Assembly: GCF_005048155.1 (NCBI RefSeq)
Contig: NZ_SUMB01000013.1
Location: forward strand, 62,001 to 126,000
DNA: 64,000 nucleotides
Source of the DNA: Streptomyces piniterrae
GTDB lineage: Bacteria; Actinomycetota; Actinomycetes; Streptomycetales; Streptomycetaceae
Reading direction: 5' to 3'
Part shown: piece by piece, positions 19,503 through 27,496 of the stretch
Numbering within the stretch: position 1 is the first letter of the stretch
How the letters are laid out: the number at the start of each line of letters is the position of its first letter
Program-made: the position numbers and the translations under genes
Notes under the pieces: model-generated
What the model saw: only the letters and a program-made list of their open reading frames with translations
Databases searched by the model: none
What the model was told of the DNA's origin: nothing

Positions 19503-20702
19503 TCAGCGCCGTACGCGGGGCATCCCGAGGCCGATCCAGGAGATGATCTCGCGTTGGATCTCGTTGTTGCCGCCGCCGAAGGTGAAGATGACGGCCGAGC
19601 GGTAGCCGCGCTCCAGTTCGCCGTGGAGTACGGCGCCCGCCGAGCCCTCCTTGAGGGGGCCGGCCGAGCCGACGACCTCCATCAGCCAGGCGTAGGCGTC
19701 CCTGCGGGCCTCGGAGCCGTAGACCTTGACCGCGGAGGCGTCCTGCGGGGTGAGGGTGCCTTTCTGGAGTGCGTCGACCATCTGCCAGTTCAGCAGCTTC
19801 ATGGCGTCCAGTCTGGTGTGGGTGCGGGCCAGCCGTCCACGGACCCAGCCCAGGTCGATGACCCGGCGGCCGTCGGCGAGCTTGGTGTCGGCGGCCCAGC
19901 GCTGCACGTCGTGCAGGGCGCGGATGGCCATGGTGCCGTGCGCGGCGAGGGTGACCCGCTCGTGGTTGAGCTGGTTGGTGATGATCCGCCAGCCCTTGTT
20001 CTCCTCGCCGACGCGGCGGGCGGCGGGGACGGTGATGTTCTCGTAGTAGCTGGCGGTGGTGTCGTGCGAGGCGAGGGTGTTGATCAGGGTGCAGGAGTAG
20101 CCGGGGTCGCTGGTGGGGACGAGGAGCATGGTGATGCCCTTGTGGGGCGGGGCAGCAGGATCTTCGAAGGCAGTCCGTACCGCGAGCCACACCCAGTCGG
20201 CGGTGTCGCCGTTGGTCGTCCAGATCTTCTGCCCGTTGACGACGTAGTGGCCGGTCTCCTCGTCGCCCTCGCGTATGGCGCGGGTCCTGAGCGCCGCGAG
20301 GTCCGTCCCGGCGTCCGGTTCGCTGTAGCCGATGGCGAAGTCGATCTCGCCGGAGAGGATCCGGGGCAGGAAGTAGGCCTTCTGCTCGTCGGTGCCGTAC
20401 TGCATGATCGTCGGGCCGACGGTGTTCAGCGCCATCAGCGGCAGCGGGACGCCCGCCTGCGCCGCCTCGTCGAAGAAGACGAACTGTTCCATCGGGCTCA
20501 TGCCCCGCCCGCCGAACTCCGTGGGCCAGCCGACCCCGAGCCAGCCGTCGCGGCCCAGGCGGCGCACGGTCTCGCGGTAGAAACGCTTCTGGGCGGCGGG
20601 CTCGGTGTACCTGGCGTAGGCGCGGTCCGGCACCAGTCCGGCGAAGTACGTCCGCAGTTCGGCGCGCAACTGCTGCTGTCCGGGGGTGTATTCGAGGTGC
20701 AC
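19503..20702 (-). CDS. Acyl-CoA dehydrogenase
   Basis: 399 residues beginning MHLEYTPGQQQLRAELR. Family motifs are IGYSEPDAGTDLAALRTRA (FAD/acyl-CoA site), VNGQKIWTTNGDTADW, the middle beta domain, and the C-terminal FGGGNNEIQREIISWIGLG. An FAD enzyme introducing an alpha,beta double bond into an acyl-CoA; the type is that of actinobacterial FadE proteins used for branched or steroid-like substrates. GTG 20702 is chosen because GGAGGGG precedes it; the frame is open to 20906. First gene of the acyl-CoA dehydrogenase - DUF2236 - kinase run. It could supply the missing dehydrogenation step for the block at 1-13041. Confidence 0.9.
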   Translation of the reverse strand: MHLEYTPGQQQLRAELRTYFAGLVPDRAYARYTEPAAQKRFYRETVRRLGRDGWLGVGWPTEFGGRGMSPMEQFVFFDEAAQAGVPLPLMALNTVGPTIMQYGTDEQKAYFLPRILSGEIDFAIGYSEPDAGTDLAALRTRAIREGDEETGHYVVNGQKIWTTNGDTADWVWLAVRTAFEDPAAPPHKGITMLLVPTSDPGYSCTLINTLASHDTTASYYENITVPAARRVGEENKGWRIITNQLNHERVTLAAHGTMAIRALHDVQRWAADTKLADGRRVIDLGWVRGRLARTHTRLDAMKLLNWQMVDALQKGTLTPQDASAVKVYGSEARRDAYAWLMEVVGSAGPLKEGSAGAVLHGELERGYRSAVIFTFGGGNNEIQREIISWIGLGMPRVRR

Positions 20703-20917
20703 GGCCCCTCCAGTTCGTCCGGTGCGAGTCGCCCGGCGCCGATGGCCGCTTCCTGTTCCGGGTTCCTGACGGGCCGTCGGATGCCGGGTCGAGGGGCACA
20801 GTAGAACGTGTTCCAGTAATACGGAAGAGGGAAGGGGTGCGGCGCTGCGCCGGAGGCACCGGGGGCCCGGCCCGGCACCCGGAGGCACCGGGGCCGGGCC
20901 CCGCACGCGCTCCGCGG

Positions 20918-20942
20918 GGCGCCCTACGACCGTCAGGGCGCC
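20918..20942. terminator. Hairpin terminator candidate
   Basis: GGCGCCCT and AGGGCGCC form a perfect 8-bp stem with a 9-base loop, just downstream of the SH3-like gene (minus). No U tract, as is common in Streptomyces. The gap 20703-20957 also has a direct repeat of GGAGGCACCGGGG. Confidence 0.55.
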
Positions 20943-20957
20943 GCGCGGGGCCGCGGA

Positions 20958-21392
20958 TCAGCCGTTGCCGGGCTTCGCCGGGTCAATGGGCTCCATATGG
21001 CTCCGCGAAAGGTCCTTGCAGTACTTGACGGCACCGGAATTGGTCACGAACTTCGCCGACACCCAGGTCGGGTAGCGACCCCCGCGCACGCCGTCCCGGG
21101 TCAGGAACCAGACGGTGTTGCCCATGACGTTCTGGGCACGGACCTTGCACACCAGACCGACGTGCGCGCGGTGGCCCAGATGCCCCTCCACGGAGGAGTC
21201 GGTGCTGGGGTACTGACGCTCGTTCACTCCCCCCTTGGCGGTGACGATGCCGTACGGCTTCGGCTTCGCGGGAGTCGCCTGGGCCGGCGCCGCGGCGAGC
21301 AGCGCCGCTCCGAGGGCGACAACCGTGGTCAGCGCGCCCGCTCCGGCGGCGAGCCGCGTTCCTCGGGCCACGAGGATGTCGGTCGTGGACAT
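20958..21392 (-). CDS. Small secreted SH3-like protein
   Basis: 144 residues. Signal peptide of ~42 residues (GALTTVVALGAALLAAAPAQA), then a single bacterial-SH3-like domain: GGVNERQYPSTDSSVEGHL, HVGLVCKVRAQNVMGN, VWFLTRDG, TWVSAKFV. Two cysteines in the mature part (VCKV and KYCKD) may form a disulfide. Small secreted SH3 proteins of this kind are abundant in Streptomyces and may bind cell wall or inhibit enzymes; function unknown. ATG 21392 is preceded by AGGAG; an upstream in-frame ATG at 21425 would extend the leader. Confidence 0.8.
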   Translation of the reverse strand: MSTTDILVARGTRLAAGAGALTTVVALGAALLAAAPAQATPAKPKPYGIVTAKGGVNERQYPSTDSSVEGHLGHRAHVGLVCKVRAQNVMGNTVWFLTRDGVRGGRYPTWVSAKFVTNSGAVKYCKDLSRSHMEPIDPAKPGNG

Positions 21393-21569
21393 AGGGGTCT
21401 CCTGTTCTTGACGCGCAATGGCCACCCATCGGCATGGTGGCGCCGCCAGCGCTAGTTGGACATTACGCTCATATCACCCAAGAAGTGTGGTGAAACGACC
21501 GCCTGAGGGCCAATCGCGTGACGGGGGGTCAGCGCACCGATGTCAGCGCGTCGGTAGCCGCCGTGGAGG

Positions 21570-21667
21570 GCGTTGGTGGGCTGCGTTTCGGTCGGCGTTG
21601 GTGAGTTGTGCTTCCGTCGGCCTTCGTGAGTTGTGGTTCGGTCGGTGTTCGTGAGCTGTGCTCGGGT
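21570..21667. repeat. 25-bp tandem repeat, 4 units
   Basis: Four decayed 25-bp units of the type GCGTTGGTGAGTTGTGCTTC plus CGTCG lie directly after the VOC gene stop (minus strand) and fill much of the 274-bp gap. Confidence 0.8.
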
Positions 21668-22431
21668 CAGCCCTCGTCGACGGCGCTGTGGATGCCGAAG
21701 ACCGCGCCCTGGGGGTCGCGGATCATCGCGATCCGCGGGCCGCCGGGTACGTCGGTCGGGGGGCCCAGCAGCATGCCGCCGGACTCGATGGCGCGGGCGG
21801 CGGTCGCATCGACGTCCTCGACCGCGAAGTACGGCAGCCAGTGCGTGGGGCGGTCGTCCGGATTGCGCTCGTCCAGGGGGCGCATACCGCCGAACTCGGC
21901 GCCGTCGATGCCCCATCGCGTGTACCGGTCGTGCGCGGTGACCGTCCAGCCGAACACCCGCGGATAGAAGGCCCTGGCGCGCTCCGCGTCCCGGGTGGCG
22001 AGTTCGACCCAGCCGAGCGAGCCCGGCGCGTTGAACAGGGTGGCACCGGGGAAGGAGCGGGCCTGCCAGAGCGAGAAGACGGCTCCCTCCGGGTCGGCGA
22101 CGACGGCGAAGCGGCCCACGTCGAAGATGTCCCGCGGTGCCAGCAGCTGCTTCCCGCCGGCCTCGGCGACCGCGGCGGCCAGCGCGTCCGTGTCCCGGGT
22201 CGCGAACGACACGGTCCACGCGGTCGGCTGCCCCGGCGTGTAGAGAGGGGTCACGGCGGCGACCGGGGCGGCGCCCAGCGACATGACGGTGTAGCCGCCG
22301 GCTTCTGAGCGCGGGTCGGTCTCGGCGCTCCAGCCGAAGACCTCGCGGTAGTAGACCGTGGCGGCGTCCACGTCCGAGGTGCCCAGCTCCACCCAACACG
22401 GCGCGCCGAGCGTGGGCTCGGTGATCTTCAC
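21667..22431 (-). CDS. Two-domain VOC (glyoxalase-like) protein, second copy
   Basis: 254 residues with two VOC units, PCWVELGTSDVDAAT and LGWVELATRDAERAR each opening a unit and VFGWS/VFGWTV following. Same architecture as the protein at 7404-8204 but clearly diverged, so an old paralogue. Reaction unknown; relatives include the Cfp30B antigen group. ATG 22431 has no strong ribosome site. An inverted repeat GATCAC-N14-GTGATC (22511-22536) lies about 80 bp upstream and is a candidate operator. Confidence 0.85.
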   Translation of the reverse strand: MKITEPTLGAPCWVELGTSDVDAATVYYREVFGWSAETDPRSEAGGYTVMSLGAAPVAAVTPLYTPGQPTAWTVSFATRDTDALAAAVAEAGGKQLLAPRDIFDVGRFAVVADPEGAVFSLWQARSFPGATLFNAPGSLGWVELATRDAERARAFYPRVFGWTVTAHDRYTRWGIDGAEFGGMRPLDERNPDDRPTHWLPYFAVEDVDATAARAIESGGMLLGPPTDVPGGPRIAMIRDPQGAVFGIHSAVDEG

Positions 22432-22510
22432 GTGTGTTCCGTCCCTCCTCGGCGGGGGTCTTCGGTGTCCTCGCTGTCGTCGTGCGCTCTCGCCGGCCTC
22501 GCGTACCGCT

Positions 22511-22536
22511 GATCACTTTCGAACGGTGCGGTGATC
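22511..22536. promoter_or_regulatory. Inverted repeat GATCAC-N14-GTGATC
   Basis: Perfect 6-bp arms about 80 bp ahead of the VOC gene start (minus strand). Candidate operator; no regulator is adjacent. Confidence 0.4.
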
Positions 22537-22689
22537 GTTTACGTACGGTGCCGATCGTCCGATGGGGCCGGCGGGGGCGCAACCGGAGGGATCGGAGGGA
22601 TCGGAGGGGTCGGAGGGCTGGCAAGAGCCGAGGCGTGAAGGAGCGACGTGAAGGAGCGACGTGAAGGAGCGGTGGGGCCGGCTCGCAGC

Positions 22690-22755
22690 GGGTATGCATT
22701 GGCCTGGGGCCTGGTGGACCCTTAGGGGATCTCCCCTAAGGGTCCACCAGGCCCC
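22690..22755 (-). repeat. Long palindromic element, copy 2 (inverted relative to copy 1)
   Basis: 22706-22729 and 22732-22755 are perfect 24-bp reverse complements (core CTTAGGGGA-TC-TCCCCTAAG). On the minus strand the palindrome is followed by AGGCCAATGCATACCC, matching the flank of copy 1 at 15 of 16 positions. It begins 10 bp after the stop of the flavin monooxygenase gene and could terminate it. Confidence 0.9.
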
Positions 22756-22765
22756 CGTTCGCACG

Positions 22766-23947
22766 TCAGTGGTGACGGAAGCGGCGCAGCAGATGATGCC
22801 GGGCGCCGTGCGGTGCGTCGGGGGTGAGCGCGTCGTCCAGGGCGCGGGCGGCGCTCTCGGCGGCCTCGGCGGAGCGCGGCAGCATGGCCGCCTCGTACGC
22901 GCGCACCGCCGCGTCCTGGTCGGTGATGGCCGCCCCTCCCCCGCCCTCGGGGCTACGAGGGAGGGTGAGCGCCAGGGCGAGTTCGCAGCCGTCGAGCATG
23001 GCGAGGTCGGCGCCCGTGCCGGCGAGCGGCGTCATGAGGTGCGCGGCGTCGCCGAGCAGCGTGAGGCCGGGGGTGTGGGGCCAGGTGTGGGGTACGGGCA
23101 GGGCGAACAGCGGCCGGTTGACGAACCCACCGTCGTTGTCCCGCAGCAGTGCCAGCAGTTGGCCGTCCCAGCCGGCGAACGTTTCGAGCAGGGCGGCGCG
23201 CACCGCCTCCGTGTCGTCGAGGCTCAGGCCGCGCTCCGCCGCCCAGTCCTGGGAGCCGCGGAAGGCGGCGTATACGCGGATGCGGCCGTGGCCGTCGCGT
23301 TGGGCGATCAGGCCTTTGCTGCCGGACAGGGCCCTCATGCCGCCGTCGCCGACCAGGCGGGCGACGGCCGGGTGGCGGGTGTCGGCGTCGTCGAATCCGG
23401 CCTCGACGAAGGTGACGCCGGAGTAGTGGGGGGTGTCGTCCGAGAGCAGGGGCCGCACCCTGGACCACGCGCCGTCGGCGCCGATGACCAGGTCGAAGGT
23501 GGCGGTGTGGCCGTCGTCGAACTCGGCTTTGTGGGTGCCGTCGCCGATCGGATGGAGGGTGCGGAGGTACTGGCCCCAGTGCACGGTGCCGGGAGCGAGG
23601 GAGTCCAGGAGCAGGCGGCGCAGCTCTCCGCGGTCGATTTCGGGGCTCGGTTCCTCGTCGGGTGGCGGTGTGCGTCCCAGGAGGGTGCCTGTGTGGTCGA
23701 GCAGTCGCGTCTCCTGGCCTACGGGGCGGGCCAGGGCGCGGAACTGCTCGTCGAGGCCCGCCTCTTGGAGAGCGCGTTGCCCGGAGTGCGGCCGCATGAC
23801 GAGCGTGCCGCCCTGCGGGTGGGCGTCGGCTGCGGGATCCCGGTCGAAGACGGTGACCGGCGCGCCGTGGCGCTGGAGGACGCGGGCGCAGGTCAGGCCG
23901 CCGGGGCCGGCGCCGATGACCGCGATGCGGGGGGTGCTGGGGTTCAT
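22766..23947 (-). CDS. TetX-like FAD-dependent monooxygenase
   Basis: 393 residues, class A flavoprotein monooxygenase. N-terminal GAGPGGLTCARVLQRHG, then a TetX-style sequence: GGTLVMRPHSGQRALQEAG, PEIDRGELRRLLLDSL, DLVIGADGAWSRVR (~155), and LLGDAAHLMTPLAGTGADLA (~295). The overall order and spacing match TetX (tetracycline 11a-hydroxylase) relatives better than other class A enzymes, but in soil actinomycetes such proteins usually act on unknown aromatic substrates. ATG 23947 follows GAGGAG. It is divergent from the iron-uptake operon; the iron box lies 127 bp upstream of its start, so iron control is possible but unproven. Confidence 0.85.
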   Translation of the reverse strand: MNPSTPRIAVIGAGPGGLTCARVLQRHGAPVTVFDRDPAADAHPQGGTLVMRPHSGQRALQEAGLDEQFRALARPVGQETRLLDHTGTLLGRTPPPDEEPSPEIDRGELRRLLLDSLAPGTVHWGQYLRTLHPIGDGTHKAEFDDGHTATFDLVIGADGAWSRVRPLLSDDTPHYSGVTFVEAGFDDADTRHPAVARLVGDGGMRALSGSKGLIAQRDGHGRIRVYAAFRGSQDWAAERGLSLDDTEAVRAALLETFAGWDGQLLALLRDNDGGFVNRPLFALPVPHTWPHTPGLTLLGDAAHLMTPLAGTGADLAMLDGCELALALTLPRSPEGGGGAAITDQDAAVRAYEAAMLPRSAEAAESAARALDDALTPDAPHGARHHLLRRFRHH

Positions 23948-24073
23948 GACGCTCCTCAAGTCGGCCTCCCTTCCAGCATGACCCGTAAACGGCGTAGCAG
24001 GTGGGCGGGCATTACCGACCGGCGGGTCGACAAAAGGGATTTGTTGATCCTTCACGGGCTCAGACTTGCGGGT

Positions 24074-24092
24074 TTAGGTATGCCTAACCTAA
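24074..24092. promoter_or_regulatory. Iron box (IdeR/DmdR type)
   Basis: TTAGGTATGCCTAACCTAA matches the 19-bp actinobacterial iron-box consensus (TTAGGTTAGGCTAACCTAA) at 16 of 19 positions. It ends 11 bp before the GTG start of the first FecCD permease, so the Fe(II)-loaded repressor would block its promoter. No second box was found before the siderophore biosynthesis operon. Confidence 0.85.
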
Positions 24093-24103
24093 TGTAACGC
24101 CGC

Positions 24104-25150
24104 GTGTCGACGATCAAGCCACCAGCCACCGCACCCCCCGTGCCCGGCGCGCGCCCCGCCACGAAGACCTGGCGCAGCATCCCGCTGTTCACGGCCGGGC
24201 TCTGCGCGCTGGCGGTCTGCGCGGCTCTGAGCCTCGCCCTCGGCGCCCGGTCCGTGCCGCTGTCCACGGTGCTTGATGCCCTGTCAGGAAGCGCACACGG
24301 ACGCGACGCCATCGTGGTCACCGGGCTGCGACTGCCGCGGACCGTCGTCGCGCTCGCGGTGGGCGCGGCGCTCGGCGTCGCCGGCGCGGTCACCCAGGGC
24401 ATCACCCGCAACCCGCTGGCCTCACCGACCACCCTCGGCATCAACGCGGGCGCGTCCTTCGCCGTGGTCACCGCCATCTTCGCGCTGCATCTGACCCGTC
24501 CCGTCGAATACCTCTGGTTCGCGTTCGCGGGGGCCGCCGGCGCCGCACTGTTCGCCCAGGCGCTCGCCCGGCGGGCCGGCGACCTCGATCCGGTACGCCT
24601 CGCGCTCGGCGGCACGGTCCTCCAACTCGTCCTGGTGTCATGGACGTCGACGGTGATGCTGGCCAGCAAGCGCTCGCTGGACGAGGCCCGCTTCTGGCTG
24701 GCCGGATCGCTGGCCGAACGCCCCCTCGCCGTGCTCTACCCGGTGCTGCCGACCCTGGTGCTCGGCCTGGTCGTCGCGCTGGCCATCACCCCCGCGCTCA
24801 ACGCGCTCGCCCTGGGCGACGATTCCGCGCTGGCGCTCGGTGTGCCGGTGTCCCGGATCCGGGCGGCCGGCGGCCTCGCGGTGATCCTGCTCGCCGGGTC
24901 CGCGGTCGCCGTCGCCGGTCCGCTCGCCTTCATCGGCCTGGCCGCACCGCACCTCGTCCGGCAGCTGTTCCGCTCCTCCGACCACCGCATCGTGGTGCCC
25001 GGCTGCCTGATCGCGGGACCGCTGCTGCTGCTCACCGCCGACATCCTCGGACGGGTCGTCATCCGGCCGTCCGAGCTTCAGGTCGGCATCCTCACCGCGT
25101 TCCTCGGCGCGCCGCTGCTCGCGGTGCTGGCCCGGAAGGTGGCCCGATGA
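24104..25150 (+). CDS. Iron-siderophore ABC transporter permease (FecCD family), 1
   Basis: 348 residues with a short cytoplasmic lead (STIKPPATAPPVP), then about nine to ten membrane segments. FecCD hallmarks are VTGLRLPRTVVALAVGAALG, GAVTQGITRNPLASPTTLG, LGDDSALALGVPVSRIRA and GPLAFIGLAAPHLVRQLF. Forms the membrane channel with the next permease. GTG 24104 lies so close to the iron box, with no ribosome site, that the mRNA may be leaderless. Its stop overlaps the next start (ATGA). First gene of a four-gene import set (permease, permease, ATPase, binding lipoprotein). Confidence 0.9.
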   Translation: MSTIKPPATAPPVPGARPATKTWRSIPLFTAGLCALAVCAALSLALGARSVPLSTVLDALSGSAHGRDAIVVTGLRLPRTVVALAVGAALGVAGAVTQGITRNPLASPTTLGINAGASFAVVTAIFALHLTRPVEYLWFAFAGAAGAALFAQALARRAGDLDPVRLALGGTVLQLVLVSWTSTVMLASKRSLDEARFWLAGSLAERPLAVLYPVLPTLVLGLVVALAITPALNALALGDDSALALGVPVSRIRAAGGLAVILLAGSAVAVAGPLAFIGLAAPHLVRQLFRSSDHRIVVPGCLIAGPLLLLTADILGRVVIRPSELQVGILTAFLGAPLLAVLARKVAR

Positions 25151-26367
25151 ACGACACAACCAACGACGCAGCCAACAACGCTATGGACGGCGCGGTGGGC
25201 AAGGCGGTGAACGACACGGTGGACGACACAGCCAAGGATGCGGTGGACGGCGCGGTCAAGGACACGGTCAACGGCGCGGTGACCGGGACCGGGACTGGGA
25301 CCGGGACTGGGACCGTGCGGGCCAAGAAGCCGCTCGGCGCCGTGTCCGCGAGCACCGCGCGCCGCCCCGCCGGCCGCCGTACACCGCTGCTCGCCCTCGG
25401 TGGCGTTCTCGTACTCCTCGCCCTCGTCACGGTGTCCGTGGCCAACGGCGAGATGCCGCTGCCGCCGGCCGACGCGCTCAAGGGCCTCTTCGGGCTGGGC
25501 GATCCGGGCACGGTGCTGGTGGTGCAGGAGTTCCGGGCCCCCCGGATGGTCGCGGCGGTCGTCGCGGGCACCGGGCTGGCGGTGGCCGGCACACTCCTGC
25601 AGCGGCTGTTCCGCAATCCGCTCGCCTCCCCCGACGTGATGGGGGTGACCGGCGGCGCCTCGTTCGGCGCGGTGGTGATGCTGGCGGCCGGCGCCTCGCA
25701 GGCGCTGATTCCGCTGGCCGCGCTCGGCGGTGGGCTGCTCGCCGCGGTGCTGCTGGGCGTGTTCGCCTGGCGCGCCGGCGTCAGCGTCACCCGGCTCGTC
25801 CTGGTCGGCCTGGCCGTCCAGGCGGGGCTGACCGCCGCGGTGAACTTCATGGTCGTCCGCTTTCCCACCGAGCTGGCCGGCTCGGCGCTCCAGTGGACCA
25901 CCGGGTCGGTGTACGGGCGGACCTGGACCGAAGTGTGGGCCGCGGGCGGGGCGGTGGTGGTGGCGCTCGTCGTCGCCTTCCTGCTGCACCGCCGGCTGGC
26001 CGTGCTGGACCTGGGCGACGACTCGGCCGGCGCGCTCGGTCTGAACACCAACACCGCCCGCCTCCAGGTCCTGGTGACCGCCATCGTGCTGGCCTCGCTG
26101 GCCGCCGCACTGACCGGCCCGGTCGCCTTCGTCGCGCTGGCCGTCCCGCACATCGTGCGGTTCCTGGCGGGTCCGCCGACCGCCGGGACGCTTGCCCTCT
26201 CCGGCCTCGCCGGTGCCGTACTGCTGCTCGCCTCCGATCTGGTGGCGCAGTATCTGCTGCCGGTCAGCGGGCTGCCGGTCGGGGTGGTCACCGCCACCCT
26301 GGGCGCGCCCTGGCTGCTGGTGCTGATGATCCGTCAGAGCAGTTCCGTGAACAGGAGTGCCCGATGA
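25147..26367 (+). CDS. Iron-siderophore ABC transporter permease (FecCD family), 2, with repetitive N-terminus
   Basis: 406 residues. Residues ~1-60 are a low-complexity lead rich in Asn/Asp/Thr/Ala/Val (NDTVDDTAKDAVDG, then TGTGTGTGTGT) that family members lack. The FecCD core follows: VVQEFRAPRMVAAVVAGTGL, LLQRLFRNPLASPDVMGVTG, LGDDSAGALGLNTNTARL, GPVAFVALAVPHIVRFLAG. About ten membrane helices are expected. The ATG overlaps the stop of permease 1, and its own stop overlaps the ATPase start, so the three are translationally coupled. Confidence 0.9.
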   Translation: MNDTTNDAANNAMDGAVGKAVNDTVDDTAKDAVDGAVKDTVNGAVTGTGTGTGTGTVRAKKPLGAVSASTARRPAGRRTPLLALGGVLVLLALVTVSVANGEMPLPPADALKGLFGLGDPGTVLVVQEFRAPRMVAAVVAGTGLAVAGTLLQRLFRNPLASPDVMGVTGGASFGAVVMLAAGASQALIPLAALGGGLLAAVLLGVFAWRAGVSVTRLVLVGLAVQAGLTAAVNFMVVRFPTELAGSALQWTTGSVYGRTWTEVWAAGGAVVVALVVAFLLHRRLAVLDLGDDSAGALGLNTNTARLQVLVTAIVLASLAAALTGPVAFVALAVPHIVRFLAGPPTAGTLALSGLAGAVLLLASDLVAQYLLPVSGLPVGVVTATLGAPWLLVLMIRQSSSVNRSAR

Positions 26368-26558
26368 CCTCCCACCAGCTGACCACCGACCAGCTGGCCA
26401 ACGGCCAAGTGACCACCAGCAAAGTGACCACCGGCAAAGTGACCAATGGCCAGCTGACAACCAGCCAGTCGACCACTGACCAGCTGACCACTGACCAGTC
26501 GACCACCGACCAACCGGCCACCGGCCAATCGGCCACTGACCAGCCGCCCGCCAACCAG
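26364..26558 (+). repeat. 15-bp coding tandem repeat, 13 units
   Basis: Thirteen in-frame units of the type CTGACCACCGACCAG fill the 5' end of the ATPase gene. Frame is preserved throughout. Confidence 0.9.
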
Positions 26559-27356
26559 CTCTCCACCCACGGGCTCGATCTGCGCTACGGCGACCGGCTG
26601 ATCGTCGGCGGCCTCGACCTGGTGCTGCCGGGCGGCGCCGTCACCGCCGTCGTCGGCCCCAACGCCTGCGGCAAGTCCACCCTGCTGCGCGGACTGACCC
26701 GGCTGCTGGCGCCGGCCGCCGGCACCGTCACCCTGGACGGCTCCGACATCCACCGGATGCCCGCCAAGGCCCTGGCCCTGCGGATGGGCCTGCTGCCGCA
26801 GCAACCCGTCACCCCCGACGCGATCACCGTCGAGGCGCTGGTACGGCTCGGCCGCTACCCGCACCAGCGACTGCTCAGCCCCTGGTCGGAAGCCGACCAG
26901 CAGGCCGTCGAGGAGGCGCTGCGGCGCACCGGCACCACCGGGCTGCGCGACCAGCCGGTGGACCAGCTCTCCGGCGGCCAGCGGCAACGCGCCTGGATCG
27001 CCCTCGCGCTGGCGCAGGACACCGATCTGCTGCTGCTCGACGAGCCCACCACCTTCCTCGACCTGCGGCACCAGCTCGACGTCCTCGATCTGGTCGCCGC
27101 GCTGCACGCCGAGGCGGGCCGCACCGTGGTGATGGTGCTGCACGACCTCGGGCAGGCCGCCCGGTACGCCGACCACCTCGTGGTCCTCAAGGACGGGCAG
27201 TTGGCCGCGGCCGGCGCCCCGGCGGAGGTCCTGGACGCGGAACTGGTCAAGGCCGTTTTCGACGTGGACTGCCGGGTGATTCCGGACCCGGAGACCGGCA
27301 CTCCGCTGGTCATCCCGAAGGGCAGCCCACTTCGACACACCACCGCGTCCGACTGA
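26364..27356 (+). CDS. Iron-siderophore ABC transporter ATPase with pentapeptide-repeat N-terminus
   Basis: 330 residues. The first ~65 are 13 pentapeptides of the form (L/V/S)TT(D/G/S)(Q/K), from a 15-bp tandem repeat, and are not part of the fold. The ATPase follows: Walker A GPNACGKST (~98-106), LPQQPVTPDAITVEALV, signature LSGGQRQR (~201), Walker B LLLLDEPTTFLD (~222) and H-loop VLHDL (~258). This is the FecE/FhuC type that drives siderophore import with the two coupled permeases. ATG overlaps the preceding stop. The repeat must be tolerated by the fold, or cleaved. Confidence 0.92.
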   Translation: MTSHQLTTDQLANGQVTTSKVTTGKVTNGQLTTSQSTTDQLTTDQSTTDQPATGQSATDQPPANQLSTHGLDLRYGDRLIVGGLDLVLPGGAVTAVVGPNACGKSTLLRGLTRLLAPAAGTVTLDGSDIHRMPAKALALRMGLLPQQPVTPDAITVEALVRLGRYPHQRLLSPWSEADQQAVEEALRRTGTTGLRDQPVDQLSGGQRQRAWIALALAQDTDLLLLDEPTTFLDLRHQLDVLDLVAALHAEAGRTVVMVLHDLGQAARYADHLVVLKDGQLAAAGAPAEVLDAELVKAVFDVDCRVIPDPETGTPLVIPKGSPLRHTTASD

Positions 27357-27404
27357 CCCGGAGCCCGTCCGGCCGACCGGAGCCCACCCCGGCCGACCCC
27401 AGAG

Positions 27405-27440
27405 ACCCACAAGCCCCACAAGCCCCACAAGCCCCACCCC
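27405..27440 (+). repeat. 10-bp tandem repeat (CCCCACAAG type)
   Basis: Three to four copies of a 10-bp C-rich unit in the 140-bp gap between the ATPase gene and the binding-protein gene. Confidence 0.7.
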
Positions 27441-27496
27441 CCGCGCTCTCCCCCACGAGCATCTGTCCCCGCTCCCCAAAAGAAAGTCGAACCCGC

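Larger units (their letters stand above)
22432..22765. other. Intergenic region with operator-like repeat, G-rich repeats and palindromic element
   Basis: 334 bp without a supported gene. Holds the inverted repeat at 22511-22536, a GGAGGGATC-type triple repeat near 22585-22615, three copies of GAAGGAGCGACGT at about 22635-22672, and the palindromic element 22690-22755. Confidence 0.8.

Noticed and set aside
21452..22699. A 415-codon frame covering the VOC gene on the same strand
   Set aside because: Arg/Gly-rich out-of-frame reading of the well supported VOC protein.
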